From assembly GCA_024343425.1 (NCBI GenBank), contig BRLC01000016.1, positions 1 through 64,000 on the forward strand: a stretch of DNA of 64,000 bases, written 5' to 3'. A program made the position numbers and the translations under genes. Every line of letters begins with the position of its first letter. The first letter of the stretch is position 1. Positions 1-9,083 of the stretch are shown here, piece by piece. The stretch is from Rhizobiaceae bacterium MnEN-MB40S (GTDB taxonomy: Bacteria; Pseudomonadota; Alphaproteobacteria; Rhizobiales; Rhizobiaceae). The notes beneath the pieces are model-generated. The model saw only the letters and a list, made by a program, of their open reading frames with translations. It had not been told where the DNA came from and did not search any database.

Positions 1-110
1 ACTATAGCGGGGCGCCCCCACCCGTTCCCATGCCGAACACGGCCGTGAAACGCCCCAGCGCCAATGGTACTTCGTCTCAAGACGCGGGAGAGTAGGTCAT
101 CGCCAGGTCT
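1..110 (+). rRNA. rrf: 5S ribosomal RNA, 3' part (5' end outside window)
   Basis: The stretch contains the conserved 5S core (CCGAACACGGCCGTGAAACG, then CCAGCGCCAATGGTACT) and the 3' helix ending in GCCAGGTCT, which would pair with the AGACCTGG-type 5' end lying just before the window. A few bases of the 5' end are therefore missing. It is the last gene of an rRNA operon read on the plus strand. No tRNA-fMet follows it, although many Hyphomicrobiales rRNA operons end with one; a terminator comes directly after. Confidence 0.95.
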
Positions 111-152
111 GACAATAGCAACAAACAAATCTTCTCTTTACTTCTCTAAAAA

Positions 153-182
153 ACGGCCCGGGTTTTCCCGGGCCGTTTTTTT
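153..182 (+). terminator. Intrinsic terminator of the rRNA operon
   Basis: Perfect 10-bp inverted repeat (ACGGCCCGGG / CCCGGGCCGT) with a TTTT loop, followed by a run of seven T. It lies about 43 bases after the 5S 3' end and is a textbook Rho-independent terminator. It also sits downstream of the convergent mgtE gene, but no A-run of comparable quality serves the other direction beyond the AAAA before the stem. Confidence 0.93.
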
Positions 183-214
183 GTGTCTTTTTTCTTCGCA
201 TGTCGCCATCGGCT

Positions 215-1657
215 TTACCCCAGATAGAACGTCGTCGCCATCAGGAAGAAGATGAGCACGCCAAGCACGTCGTTCGACGAGGTGATGAACACGCCGATCG
301 CCATCGCCGGATCGAAACCCAGCTTGTCGAGCAGGATTGGAATGGTCGCGCCGACCATTGCGGCGAGCGTGGTGACGCACAGCAGCGACAGGGAGGTCGC
401 GAGCACGAGATGCAGCGGGTCCTCGATCGTAATGAACAGCGACGCGGTCAGAACCAGAACGCCCAGGACGAGGCCGGCGACCGCGCCGTTGATCAGCGCG
501 GCGACGAGTTCCCTTAAAAGGCGCCACAGGATGTCGCCCTCCCAGACCTTGCCGGTCGCCAGACCGCGCACCGCGACGGCGGAGGCCTGAAGCCCGGCGT
601 TGCCGGCGAGCGACATGGTGATCGGAATGAAGGAGGCGAGCACGATCGCCGCGGCGAGCTGGTCCTCGAAAATGCCGACGACGCTCGCCGCGACGCTGGC
701 GCCGACCAGTCCGGCGAGCAGCCATGGCAGGCGGCCCCTGACGATGCGCAGGATCGAGTCGTCGGCTTCTGATTCCGGCGACACGCCGCTCATGAACATC
801 ATGTCTTCCGAGGCTTCCTCGACGGCGATGCGGTTCAACTGCTTGGGCGTGATGCGGCCGATCAGCCGCCCATCGCCGTCTATCACCGGGACCGTGCGCA
901 TGTCGCGATTGCGCGCGATGCGAAGCACCTCCTCCTGGTCGGTGTCGGCCGATACGGCGACGAAATCGGTTCCCATGATCTCGCCCAGCGTCTGGTGCTT
1001 CTGGGCGAGCAGAAGGGGGCCGACGCCGACTGTTCCGACGAGTTTTCCCTCTGCGTCGACCACGTAGAGCGTGAATATCTTGCGGATGCGGTCGGCCTCT
1101 GACCGGATGGCAGCCACGGCCTCCTCGACGCTCAGCGTTTCCGGCAGCGCGACGTACCGGCGCGCCATGACACGACCCGCCGTGTCGTGGCTGTAGACGG
1201 CGGCTTCTGCGACGCCGCTCGCATCGGGAAGGTTGTTGAGCAGCAATTCGGCGATATCGTCCGGAAAGCTGTTGAGGGTTTCCGCAGCATCCTCCGGATC
1301 CATCCCGTCGAGGATATCGGTGAGCTGCTGCTGCGTGGACTCCTGCATCAGCAGGGAACGGAAATCGGGCTTGAGTTCGGCGATGACCCGCACGGACGGA
1401 TTGGCCGGCAGCCACTGGAACAGCTTGCGCGCATATTTCAACCGCATCCGCGTCAGCATTTGCATGACGTCGAGCGGATCCCACATCTTCAGCGCCGCCA
1501 GCAGGTCCGCCTTGCGGCGCTCCCTGACGAGTTTCCTGATCGCGGCCAGCGTCTGGTCGTTGGCCGGGTCGGGCGCGTCAGGTTGTTCCTTGACCCATTT
1601 CAGCTCTTCTGCCTTGTCCATTCTCGTCGTTCCGGATAATCGATTGCTTTCTGACAT
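215..1657 (-). CDS. mgtE: Magnesium transporter MgtE
   Basis: Gated Mg2+ channel of the inner membrane. The 480-residue protein has the family order: an N-terminal MgtE_N superhelical domain (about residues 30-150, with the typical FPDDIAELLLNNLPD-type repeats), two CBS domains (about 150-280, e.g. VGTVGVGPLLLA and GRLIGRITPKQL), and a C-terminal five-helix pore region (about 300-480) containing SLAGNAGLQASAVAVRG, the conserved pore segment. Length is normal for the family. Two starts are possible, 1657 and an internal ATG at 1621 (MDKAEELKWV); neither has a strong ribosome binding site. It stands alone, tail to tail with the rRNA operon, and nothing seen resembles a Mg2+ riboswitch in the short upstream gap. 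Confidence 0.95.
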   Translation of the reverse strand: MSESNRLSGTTRMDKAEELKWVKEQPDAPDPANDQTLAAIRKLVRERRKADLLAALKMWDPLDVMQMLTRMRLKYARKLFQWLPANPSVRVIAELKPDFRSLLMQESTQQQLTDILDGMDPEDAAETLNSFPDDIAELLLNNLPDASGVAEAAVYSHDTAGRVMARRYVALPETLSVEEAVAAIRSEADRIRKIFTLYVVDAEGKLVGTVGVGPLLLAQKHQTLGEIMGTDFVAVSADTDQEEVLRIARNRDMRTVPVIDGDGRLIGRITPKQLNRIAVEEASEDMMFMSGVSPESEADDSILRIVRGRLPWLLAGLVGASVAASVVGIFEDQLAAAIVLASFIPITMSLAGNAGLQASAVAVRGLATGKVWEGDILWRLLRELVAALINGAVAGLVLGVLVLTASLFITIEDPLHLVLATSLSLLCVTTLAAMVGATIPILLDKLGFDPAMAIGVFITSSNDVLGVLIFFLMATTFYLG

Positions 1658-1757
1658 TGCCGCGTGACGGCGTAATGAATCAACAGATTAACTCTTTTAC
1701 AGGTTATGTTTTTGCCTGAATATTGTGCGCATGGTTTCCGTCGGACGAGGGACGAAG

Positions 1758-2081
1758 ATGGACAAGAACGAAGAACGCGCGGTTGAAAACCTGGTTCTGG
1801 CTGTCGCCAGAACGGAACTGGCAAACCGGCGGACCCTGCTTGCCTATCTGAACACCAGCATTGCGCTGTTCGTGTCCGGCGCAGGGCTGCTGAAACTGAG
1901 CGGAAGCCCGTGGCTGGAAATTCTCGGCACCATTTTCATGCCGGTTTCCCTGGTCGTTGCGACGATCGGGATCGTCGACTACCGGATCCTGCGCAAGGAC
2001 ATTGAATCCGAACGCGTCAAACTCCAGGACGAGGCGTCAGCTGACGACAGCAATGAGCTCGGGGACCAGAAGAAAAGCTGA
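1758..2081 (+). CDS. DUF202 family small membrane protein
   Basis: Small inner-membrane protein of the DUF202/YidH type, molecular role unknown. The motif ARTELANRRTLLAYLNTSIA near residue 18 is the family signature, and it is followed by two hydrophobic helices (about residues 35-52 and 62-80) and a charged tail rich in Glu, Asp and Lys. I chose ATG 1758 (MDKNEER) because GAGGGA precedes it at a good distance; an in-frame ATG at 1725 would add eleven residues. The 3' end overlaps the convergent APC permease gene by 45 bp. Confidence 0.8.
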   Translation: MDKNEERAVENLVLAVARTELANRRTLLAYLNTSIALFVSGAGLLKLSGSPWLEILGTIFMPVSLVVATIGIVDYRILRKDIESERVKLQDEASADDSNELGDQKKS

Positions 2082-3296
2082 AAGCATTGCGCCGCCCAAT
2101 CCCCACAGGCGCCAGTTTCTGAGGCCGGCGGGCGCTTCGGGCCGGCTGCCGATCCGCCAGAGCGACAGGTTGACCAGGGTGAAGACCATCAGGATGACGA
2201 TGCTTGTCAGCTTGGCGAGGCTGACAAGAGGAACGGCGAACGCCAGGATTGCGATGATTGCTCCGACCAGAAGCGTGGCGGTTGACGGCGTGCGCCGCTT
2301 CTCATGCACATGGGCGAGAAAACCCGGCATCAGGTTTTCGCGGGCCATGCCGTAGAGCACCCGGCTCGACATGACGATCTGCACCAGAATGCCGTTGACC
2401 ATGGCGATCGTCGCCATCGCTGCGATCGGCGCGCCCGAGCGCCCGGTGATCGAGGCGAAGAGATCGGCCAGGGGCGCCTGGCTGGAAGTCAGCGCCTCGC
2501 GATCCGGAGCGGCGATGGCAATCACCGAGACGACAATGTAGATCGCGATCGTGATCAGCAGCGTCAGGATGATCGCCAGCGGCAGATTGCGTTGCGGATC
2601 GCGCGTCTCCTCCGCCATGTTGACGATATCCTCGAAGCCGACGAAGGCGAAGAAGGCGATCAGGCTGGCGCTCAGCACCAGACCCCACACGGCGCCGGAG
2701 GCCGGCAGGCTGAAGAGTTTCGGCGCAACGCCCGCTTCGAAGACGAGAGGCGCGCCGGCGAAGCAGACGACGATGAGCGTGCCGGTTTCGAGCACCGTGA
2801 TGACGGCTGCGAAACCGACGCTCATGCGCACGCCGGCAAACGCGATCAGCGTGAGGACGGCGATGACGGAAAGCGCAAGCAGCCATTGCGGCAGGGCGAC
2901 CAGGCTGCCCAGATAACCGGCGAAGGAAAGGGCGATAACGGCGCTTGAGACGATGCCGGTGGCCGCGACGCCGAGGCCGACAAGACGGCCCCAGAACGGG
3001 CCAAGACCGACTTTCACATAGACCGCCTCTCCGGCGGCGACGGGATAGACGGCTCCGAGCCGGGAATAGGAGAAGCCGGTCGCGCCGGCGATCAGTCCCG
3101 CGATCAGGAAGGTCAGCGGCGCATGGTCGCCAGCGATCCGCAGAATCTCGCCCATCAGGGCGAAGATTCCGGCGCCGATCGTTACCCCCACGCCGTAAAA
3201 CACCAGGAGCGGCAGCCCGATCACCCGATTGAGCGATCCCTCCCGGGAACCATCATCCATCGCCACGCCGACGACCTCCGTTTTCAACGGACACAA
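2037..3296 (-). CDS. APC superfamily amino acid permease
   Basis: Predicted secondary transporter for amino acids or polyamines, about 12 transmembrane helices over 419 residues. The first helix carries the APC signature GVGVTIGAGIFALMGEI with the GAGIF substrate/sodium-site motif; a later helix has FFAFVGFEDIVNMAEE, also typical of the family, followed by RDPQRNLPLAI. Length is slightly short for the family but complete. The start may be the internal ATG at 3260 (MDDGSREG), since the first twelve residues look non-conserved. The substrate cannot be predicted. Its tail overlaps the DUF202 gene (2037-2081), and its promoter region is shared with the divergent VIT1/CCC1 gene. Confidence 0.88.
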   Translation of the reverse strand: MCPLKTEVVGVAMDDGSREGSLNRVIGLPLLVFYGVGVTIGAGIFALMGEILRIAGDHAPLTFLIAGLIAGATGFSYSRLGAVYPVAAGEAVYVKVGLGPFWGRLVGLGVAATGIVSSAVIALSFAGYLGSLVALPQWLLALSVIAVLTLIAFAGVRMSVGFAAVITVLETGTLIVVCFAGAPLVFEAGVAPKLFSLPASGAVWGLVLSASLIAFFAFVGFEDIVNMAEETRDPQRNLPLAIILTLLITIAIYIVVSVIAIAAPDREALTSSQAPLADLFASITGRSGAPIAAMATIAMVNGILVQIVMSSRVLYGMARENLMPGFLAHVHEKRRTPSTATLLVGAIIAILAFAVPLVSLAKLTSIVILMVFTLVNLSLWRIGSRPEAPAGLRNWRLWGLGGAMLSAFLLVPELIAVVS

Positions 3297-3362
3297 CTAT
3301 AGCCGGCATTTGTCACACGCTGTTGATCAAAATCAACACGCATTTCGGGTGTGATCGTGTAT

Positions 3363-3379
3363 ATTAGAATCATTCAAAA
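3363..3379 (+). promoter_or_regulatory. Candidate Irr box (iron control element) upstream of the VIT1/CCC1 gene
   Basis: The sequence ATTAGAATCATTCAAAA matches the Irr iron control element, roughly TTTAGAAnnnTTCTAAA, at about 12 of 14 defined positions. Twelve bases (TTAGAATCATTC) are identical to the core of the site in front of rirA at 53868-53884. It lies 19 bases before the ATG at 3398, overlapping the likely transcription start, which suits repression by Irr under low iron. The site is seen; regulation is inferred. Confidence 0.7.
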
Positions 3380-3397
3380 GAATGACGGACTGCGCGC

Positions 3398-4117
3398 ATG
3401 AAGCTTGAACATGACCACAGCGCGGCGGCGATCCGCGACCGCCTTGGCGCCGGCGCCAAGCCCAACTATATCCGCGACTGGGTCTATGGGGGAATAGACG
3501 GCGCGGTGACGACCTTCGCGATTATCTCCGGCGTCGTCGGCGCCGAACTCTCGACCCGGACCATCATCATCATGGGGTTCGCCAACCTGATAGCGGACGG
3601 CTTTTCCATGGCGGCCAGCAATTACAGCGGCACCAAGACAGAGGTCGACAATCTGGAAAGATTGCGGCGGATAGAGCGGAAGCACATCGCCGCAGAGCCG
3701 GAAGGGGAGCGCGAGGAGATCCGCCAGATACTCCAGAACAAGGGCATCGAGGGCGAGGCGCTTGAATCAGCGGTAGCGGCGGTGACCTCCAATGACGAAA
3801 CCTGGATTTCCACGATGCTGGTGGACGAATACGGGCTTTCCGAAGTCGTGCGCTCGCCGATGCTCTCGGCGGCGAGCACCTTCATCGCCTTCCTGATCTG
3901 CGGCCTCGTGCCGCTCATGCCCTATCTGATCGGCAGTGAAGACGGTTTCGTGATTTCGCTTGTCGCGACCGCCGTCGTCTTTTTTGCAATCGGGGCGACG
4001 AAAGCCACCTGGTCGCCGCAGCCCTGGTGGCGATCGGGGCTGGAGACCCTGGCGATAGGACTGGCGGCGTCGGCTGTCGCCTACGCCATCGGCTATTTTC
4101 TCAAGAGCGTCGTCTGA
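3398..4117 (+). CDS. VIT1/CCC1 family iron/manganese transporter
   Basis: Divalent-metal membrane transporter of the VIT1/CCC1 family, expected to export or sequester Fe2+ or Mn2+. The 239-residue protein begins with the conserved helix DWVYGGIDGAVTTFAIISGV (about residues 26-46), then the second helix with NLIADGFSMAASNY, a charged cytoplasmic helical region of about 90 residues rich in Glu (bacterial and plant VITs use such Glu for metal binding), and three C-terminal helices. It is the only gene of its unit; it ends 4 bp before the stop codon of the convergent ureG, with no terminator between. The Irr box before it predicts low expression in iron starvation and induction in iron excess, as expected for an iron-detoxifying exporter. 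Confidence 0.88.
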   Translation: MKLEHDHSAAAIRDRLGAGAKPNYIRDWVYGGIDGAVTTFAIISGVVGAELSTRTIIIMGFANLIADGFSMAASNYSGTKTEVDNLERLRRIERKHIAAEPEGEREEIRQILQNKGIEGEALESAVAAVTSNDETWISTMLVDEYGLSEVVRSPMLSAASTFIAFLICGLVPLMPYLIGSEDGFVISLVATAVVFFAIGATKATWSPQPWWRSGLETLAIGLAASAVAYAIGYFLKSVV

Positions 4118-4121
4118 CCGC

Positions 4122-4751
4122 TCATTCGGCCGGAACGGCGAGGCCGCCGGTGCGAACGAGGAATTCGACGATCTGGTCGACGCCTTCGCCGCGGCGCATG
4201 TCGGTGAACAGCGTCGCCTTGCCGTCACGCATGCGGTCGGCGTCGCGGCGCATCACCTCGAGATCGGCGCCGACATAGGGCGCGAGATCGGTCTTGTTGA
4301 CGATCAGCAGGTCGGAGCGGGTGATGGCCGGCCCGCCCTTGCGGGGGATTTCTTCGCCTTGCGCGACGGAGATGACGTAGATCGTCAGGTCGGCAAGTTG
4401 CGGGGAGAAGGTGGCCGCGAGATTGTCGCCGCCGGATTCGATGAAGATCACATCGAGATCCGGATGAACGCCAAGCAGTTCGTCGATGGCCGAGAGATTG
4501 ATGGACGCGTCTTCGCGGATTGCCGTGTGCGGACAGCCGCCGGTTTCGACGCCGACGATCCGGTCCGAAGACAGCGCCTGCAGCCGCACCAGCGCCTCGG
4601 CGTCTTCCTTGGTGTAGATGTCGTTGGTGACGACACCGATGGAGAAATCGTCGCGCATCGCCTTGCAGAGTTTTTCCGTCAATGTCGTCTTGCCGGATCC
4701 GACCGGCCCGCCGATGCCGATGCGCAGGGGTCCGTGTGCCGATTGGGTCAT
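4122..4751 (-). CDS. ureG: Urease accessory GTPase UreG
   Basis: SIMIBI-class GTPase that powers nickel delivery to urease. The 209-residue protein has the P-loop [11 protein letters not shown] near residue 14, the metal-binding Cys-Pro-His motif in [14 protein letters not shown] (about residues 65-78), the Switch/Walker B region [12 protein letters not shown], and the guanine-specificity motif [10 protein letters not shown]. All are as in active UreG. Last gene of the urt-ure run; it overlaps ureF by 4 bp, indicating translational coupling. Confidence 0.97.
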   Translation of the reverse strand: MTQSAHGPLRIGIGGPVGSGKTTLTEKLCKAMRDDFSIGVVTNDIYTKEDAEALVRLQALSSDRIVGVETGGCPHTAIREDASINLSAIDELLGVHPDLDVIFIESGGDNLAATFSPQLADLTIYVISVAQGEEIPRKGGPAITRSDLLIVNKTDLAPYVGADLEVMRRDADRMRDGKATLFTDMRRGEGVDQIVEFLVRTGGLAVPAE

Positions 4752-5410
4752 GAGCGAAAGAGCCTCGAATATTGGGTTTCATGTCTCATCGACATGATTT
4801 CCGCCAGAAATGCGGCGCCGCCAAGGTCGTCGAGCGTGGAATTCATTGCATGCTCGACGGTTTCGGTCACGGGATCCTCGAGCGCCGCCATGATCGCCAC
4901 GCCCTGTTGCTGACCGAGCGGCAGCAGCCGCAGGCTTGCCTGAACGGCGTTGGAGACAGTTGCGTGCAGAAAGGCGGCGAGCGCGGCGGAAAGATCGATC
5001 CCGTGGGCGCCGGAGGCGGCGCCGGCGGCCACTGGCAGCGGGCAACCCGTTGGCAATGCGTTGAGAACGGGCGAGGGCCATTCGCGGGCGGCTTTCAGGA
5101 ATGCCGATCCCTGGCCCATCGTCTCGACATGGCGCCCTGCGGACCCCGCCATGGCCTCGGCGAGTTCGGCCACGTCGAGACAATCCTCACCTGCGCGCGC
5201 CCTGCGCCAGCTTTCCGCAAACAGAACGGCGTCGTTCCAGGGTTGACCGAAGGCAAGGCTGTCTTCCAGCCATCGGCGAAGCGCATCGCCGTCTGAAATC
5301 AGCCCGTCGTGGACAGCGCCTTCCAGACCCTGGCTGTAGGTGAAGGCGCCTGTCGGGAAAGCCGGAGACATCCAGCTCATCAGCCGCAGCAGGGAGCGTT
5401 GATCAGTCAT
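4748..5410 (-). CDS. ureF: Urease accessory protein UreF
   Basis: All-helical scaffold of the UreD-UreF-UreG complex that activates apo-urease and gates UreG GTP hydrolysis. The conserved N-terminal stretch [21 protein letters not shown] is present at about residues 9-29, and the C-terminal [14 protein letters not shown] motif, which contacts UreG and UreD, is intact. The start is ATG 5410 ([10 protein letters not shown]): upstream in-frame codons merely read the His-rich 3' end of ureE. It overlaps ureE by 8 bp and ureG by 4 bp. Length 220 residues, normal. Confidence 0.96.
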   Translation of the reverse strand: MTDQRSLLRLMSWMSPAFPTGAFTYSQGLEGAVHDGLISDGDALRRWLEDSLAFGQPWNDAVLFAESWRRARAGEDCLDVAELAEAMAGSAGRHVETMGQGSAFLKAAREWPSPVLNALPTGCPLPVAAGAASGAHGIDLSAALAAFLHATVSNAVQASLRLLPLGQQQGVAIMAALEDPVTETVEHAMNSTLDDLGGAAFLAEIMSMRHETQYSRLFRS

Positions 5411-5876
5411 GGTGGTGACCGTGGTGATGGCCGTGGTGGCCATGACCGTCGCCATAGGCCCCGCCTTCCGGATCGAAAGCGGCCTCGATTTCCGTAACAG
5501 CGGCGCCTAGTCCCTCCAGCATGGCGCGCAGGGTGTGGTCGCGACGGATCAGCATGCAGTCTTCCATGATCTGCGACGGGCAGTGCCGATTGCCGAGATG
5601 CCAGGCCAGCCGCAACATGTGTTGAGCATCTTGCGCCGCAACGCGATAGAGTTTTTCAGGCGCGGCGTGAACTTCGATGACCCGGCCATCGTCGAGAACG
5701 AGCCCGTCGCCGTGACGCAGCAGCCGCGCCTCGCCGAGATCGAGCAGAAACTCGACGCCATTGTCGGAGGTCATCACCATGCGGCGGCGGAACCGGGCGG
5801 TTTCGTCGAGCGTGATCGTGTCGGCCGCCTTCCAGCCGTCCTCGAACGCCACCATTGTTGCGACCGGTCTCGTCAA
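5403..5876 (-). CDS. ureE: Urease accessory nickel metallochaperone UreE
   Basis: Nickel chaperone of 157 residues. The N-terminal domain (about 1-75) has [20 protein letters not shown], and the C-terminal metal-binding domain has the conserved [14 protein letters not shown] segment with its nickel-binding His. The protein ends in a histidine-rich tail ([14 protein letters not shown], about nine His), suited to nickel storage and buffering. It overlaps the ureC start by 4 bp and ureF by 8 bp. The His tail codes directly for the region in which ureF starts, so the coupled overlap constrains both sequences. Confidence 0.96.
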   Translation of the reverse strand: MTRPVATMVAFEDGWKAADTITLDETARFRRRMVMTSDNGVEFLLDLGEARLLRHGDGLVLDDGRVIEVHAAPEKLYRVAAQDAQHMLRLAWHLGNRHCPSQIMEDCMLIRRDHTLRAMLEGLGAAVTEIEAAFDPEGGAYGDGHGHHGHHHGHHHD

Positions 5877-7585
5877 AACAGAAAATACCTCTGGGCCATG
5901 GGCAGAACCTCCGCCGGTTCGCAGGTGAGCAATTCATCATCGGCGCGGACTTCATAGGTTTCCGGATCGACCTCGATCGAAGGCGTCGCCGAATTGAGCA
6001 GCATGGACGATTTGCCGATGCCGCCGCGGGTGTTCTTCACGGGCGCCATGCCCTTCTGCGTGCCGAGTTTGGATCGCAAATCGTTGGCCATGGCGGCTTC
6101 GGAGACGAAGACGACCGACGAAGCGGTCAGCGAACGGCCGAAAGCGCCGAACATCGGACGGTAGTGAACCGGCTGCGGCGTCGGGATCGAGGCGTTGGGA
6201 TCTCCCATGATCGAGGCGGCAATCGTGCCGCCGATCAGCACCATGTCCGGCTTGACGCCAAAGAAGGCGGGATTCCACATCACGATGTCGGCGCGCTTGC
6301 CGACTTCCAGCGAGCCGATATGCGCGCTCATGCCGTGGGCGATCGCCGGATTGATCGTATATTTGGCGATGTAGCGGCGAACGCGGATATTGTCGTTGTC
6401 GCCGGTTTCGTCCGGCAGCCGGCCGCGCTGTTTTTTCATCTTGTCGGCTGTCTGCCAGGTGCGGATGAGGACTTCGCCGACCCGGCCCATCGCCTGGCTG
6501 TCCGAAGCAATGATCGAAAAGGCGCCCATGTCGTGGAGAATGTCTTCAGCCGCGATCGTCTCTTTGCGGATGCGGCTTTCGGCAAAGGCGACGTCTTCGG
6601 GAATATCGCTGTCGAGATGGTGGCAGACCATCAGCATGTCGAGATGCTCGGCGACAGTGTTCGCCGTATAGGGCCGCGTCGGGTTCGTTGACGAGGGAAT
6701 GACATTGTCGAGCCCGCAGACCTTGATGATGTCGGGGGCGTGGCCGCCGCCGGGGCCTTCCGTGTGGAAGGCGTGGATGGTGCGTCCCTTGATGGCGTCG
6801 ATGGTGTTTTCCACGAAGCCGCTTTCGTTCAGCGTATCCGTATGGATCATCACCTGAACGTCGTAGTCGTCGGCGACCGACAGGCAATTGTCGATGGCGG
6901 CCGGCGTCGTGCCCCAGTCTTCATGGAGCTTGAGCGAACAGGCGCCGCCTGCAATCATCTCGATCAGGGCGTCCGGGCGCGACGTGTTGCCTTTTCCGGA
7001 GAAGGCGAGGTTCATCGGAAAGTCGTCGGCCGCCTGGATCATGCGTCCGATGTGCCACGGGCCGGGCGTGCAGGTGGTCGCCAGCGTGCCGTGCGCCGGT
7101 CCGGTGCCGCCGCCAAGCAGCGTGGTCACGCCCGACATCAGCGCCTCGTCGATCTGTTGCGGGCAGATGAAGTGGATATGGGCGTCGAAGCCGCCGGCCG
7201 TCACGATCTTGCCTTCGGCGGCGATGGCTTCTGTGCCGGGACCGATGATGATGTCGACATCCGGCTGGATATCGGGGTTTCCGGCCTTGCCGATGGCGGC
7301 GATCTTTCCGTCCTTCAGGCCGATGTCGGCCTTGTAGATACCGGTGTGATCAACGATCAGCGCATTGGTGAAGACCGTGTCGACCGCGCCGCCGGCGCGT
7401 GTGACCTGCGACTGGCCCATGCCGTCGCGAATGACCTTGCCGCCGCCGAACTTGACCTCTTCGCCATAGGTGGTGAGGTCTTTCTCCACCTCGATGAAGA
7501 GGTCGGTGTCGGCGAGACGGACCTTGTCGCCGGTCGTCGGACCGAACATGTGGGCATAGACGGGTCTGGGAATGGATACGGACAT
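5873..7585 (-). CDS. ureC: Urease subunit alpha (catalytic)
   Basis: Catalytic subunit hydrolysing urea to ammonia and carbamate. The 570-residue chain keeps every active-site residue at positions offset by two from the Klebsiella enzyme: nickel ligands His136 and His138 (DAHIHF), carbamylated Lys219 (SLKLHEDWG), His248 (VMIHTDT), His274 (HAFHTEG), Asp362 (ASDSQAMG), and the flap Cys321-His322. The protein should be active. It overlaps ureB by one base and ureE by 4 bp. It works in a complex with UreA and UreB after nickel insertion by UreDEFG. Confidence 0.99.
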   Translation of the reverse strand: MSVSIPRPVYAHMFGPTTGDKVRLADTDLFIEVEKDLTTYGEEVKFGGGKVIRDGMGQSQVTRAGGAVDTVFTNALIVDHTGIYKADIGLKDGKIAAIGKAGNPDIQPDVDIIIGPGTEAIAAEGKIVTAGGFDAHIHFICPQQIDEALMSGVTTLLGGGTGPAHGTLATTCTPGPWHIGRMIQAADDFPMNLAFSGKGNTSRPDALIEMIAGGACSLKLHEDWGTTPAAIDNCLSVADDYDVQVMIHTDTLNESGFVENTIDAIKGRTIHAFHTEGPGGGHAPDIIKVCGLDNVIPSSTNPTRPYTANTVAEHLDMLMVCHHLDSDIPEDVAFAESRIRKETIAAEDILHDMGAFSIIASDSQAMGRVGEVLIRTWQTADKMKKQRGRLPDETGDNDNIRVRRYIAKYTINPAIAHGMSAHIGSLEVGKRADIVMWNPAFFGVKPDMVLIGGTIAASIMGDPNASIPTPQPVHYRPMFGAFGRSLTASSVVFVSEAAMANDLRSKLGTQKGMAPVKNTRGGIGKSSMLLNSATPSIEVDPETYEVRADDELLTCEPAEVLPMAQRYFLF

Positions 7586-7890
7586 TACAGGTCTCCCATG
7601 ATCATCTGGCGGAAGCCGAAGACGTGCCGGTCGCCGCGATAGGGCACAAGGGTGATCTCGCGCTCCTGTCCCGGCTCGAAGCGCACGGCGGTGCCGGCCG
7701 GGATGTTGAGGCGCATGCCGCGCGCCTTCTCCCGATCGAATTCCAGCGCCGCGTTGGTTTCGTAGAAATGATAGTGGCTTCCGACCTGCACCGGCCTGTC
7801 GCCGGTGTTGGCGACAACCAGCGTGACCGTATCGACGCCGGCGTTGAGGGTGATGTCTCCCTCGGAATGCATGAATTCTCCCGGTATCAT
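7585..7890 (-). CDS. ureB: Urease subunit beta
   Basis: Structural subunit of 101 residues, beginning [18 protein letters not shown] and containing the conserved [16 protein letters not shown] and [14 protein letters not shown] segments. In Hyphomicrobiales the three subunits UreA, UreB and UreC are usually separate, as here. The stop TAA overlaps the ureC start codon by one base (ATTA), a strong coupling arrangement. Confidence 0.98.
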   Translation of the reverse strand: MIPGEFMHSEGDITLNAGVDTVTLVVANTGDRPVQVGSHYHFYETNAALEFDREKARGMRLNIPAGTAVRFEPGQEREITLVPYRGDRHVFGFRQMIMGDL

Positions 7891-7905
7891 GGTTTTTCCC
7901 CTCTT

Positions 7906-8208
7906 TTAGCGGATCGGCTCATGGACTGTGACAAGCTTCGTTCCGTCCGGGAACGTTGCTTCCACCTGCACGTCGTGGATCATTTCCGGCACCCCTTCCA
8001 TGCACTGGTCGCGGGTGATCACATGCGCGCCGGCCTCCATCAGATCCGCGACGGCGCGGCCGTCTCGGGCGCCTTCGACGACGTAGTCGGTGATCAGCGC
8101 AATGGCTTCAGGATGATTGAGCTTGACGCCGCGCGACAGCCGCTTGCGCGCGACCTCCGCCGCCATGGCGATCAACAGCTTGTCTTTTTCCCGGGGGGTC
8201 AGATTCAT
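7906..8208 (-). CDS. ureA: Urease subunit gamma
   Basis: Small structural subunit of 100 residues with the family start [20 protein letters not shown] and the conserved segment [24 protein letters not shown]. It ends in the usual VHEPIR. It lies 9 bp after ureD and 15 bp before ureB. Confidence 0.98.
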   Translation of the reverse strand: MNLTPREKDKLLIAMAAEVARKRLSRGVKLNHPEAIALITDYVVEGARDGRAVADLMEAGAHVITRDQCMEGVPEMIHDVQVEATFPDGTKLVTVHEPIR

Positions 8209-8217
8209 GCGTAGTCC

Positions 8218-9081
8218 TCACAGGTTCCATAGTTTCGGCAGGCCATGGCCGGGTCCGATCACGGTGGCAGTCAACAGTTCAAGCATGGGCGCGAGCTGCT
8301 TTCGCAATTCCAGTCCGCTGTCGGCGACCAAGCGAACGACGATTTTGTCGCCCGCCGCCGAGCGGACGTGGCTGGCGCCCGCCCGCGGGCCGGCCAACTG
8401 CCGCAGCTTTTCGAGGATATCGCCACAATCCGCGCTGACAAGCACGATCGTGGCGAGCGCGATCGCTCCGCCGGAGACATTGGCCTTGCGCAGCAGTGCG
8501 GCGACATCGCCGGACAATCTGAGATCTTCGGCGTGGATGAGCCGGCCGTCGCGCCTTATGCGCCAGCGGTCCGCAACATAAGCCTGCCGCACGGTCTCGC
8601 CCATCGCCTTTCGGCCAAAAATCATCGGCTCGACCATCAGGTAGGAGGATGAGGAATCGAGTTCGACGTCGATTGTGCGCGACAGGCTTGCGCGGTCGAA
8701 GATGATGGTTTCCTGCGGCAGCCAGCAGAGCGTCGCGCCGGGGTCGACCCTGATCGAGGCATTCACGCTCGCGACGCCGCCGATCGAGCGGTAGTACCGC
8801 TCGCAGGCCTGGGTGGTCACGACCGCGCTGGCGTTTTCGGCGACATGAATATCCCAGTCCAGGCAGTCGCCGCCGGTCAGCCCTCCGGCCGTATTGATGA
8901 GGACAGCGTCAAACGCGCGATTCGATTGCGGCGACGGCATTCTGATCTTGCAGGCGCCCTCCTGGTAGAGCGTCGCAAGCCGCGTGGCGTGATCGACGAC
9001 CCGCACGCCGAGACGACCGGTTCCGCCGGTTCTCTGCATACGGATTGTGTCAACGGCTGTTTTGTCCAGAGTTTGCAGCAT
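8218..9081 (-). CDS. ureD: Urease accessory protein UreD
   Basis: Scaffold of the activation complex that binds the urease apoprotein and channels nickel from UreG/UreF. The 287-residue protein has the family motifs LINTAGGLTGGDCLDWDI (about residues 47-64), VVTTQACERYYRS, and LCWLPQETIIFDRASLSRTI. It is 3 bases downstream of urtE, linking the transporter half and the enzyme half of the cluster into one unit. Confidence 0.95.
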   Translation of the reverse strand: MLQTLDKTAVDTIRMQRTGGTGRLGVRVVDHATRLATLYQEGACKIRMPSPQSNRAFDAVLINTAGGLTGGDCLDWDIHVAENASAVVTTQACERYYRSIGGVASVNASIRVDPGATLCWLPQETIIFDRASLSRTIDVELDSSSSYLMVEPMIFGRKAMGETVRQAYVADRWRIRRDGRLIHAEDLRLSGDVAALLRKANVSGGAIALATIVLVSADCGDILEKLRQLAGPRAGASHVRSAAGDKIVVRLVADSGLELRKQLAPMLELLTATVIGPGHGLPKLWNL

Positions 9082-9083
9082 GC

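Noticed and set aside
111..152. tRNA-fMet expected after the 5S gene
   Set aside because: No tRNA-like sequence is present before the terminator.
64..255. Open frame across the 5S rRNA end and terminator
   Set aside because: It lies on a structural RNA gene and an intrinsic terminator and has no ribosome binding site.
138..1484. Long frame on the same strand as mgtE but in another frame
   Set aside because: Arg/Gly/Ala-rich translation typical of a shifted frame in GC-rich DNA; mgtE is unambiguous.
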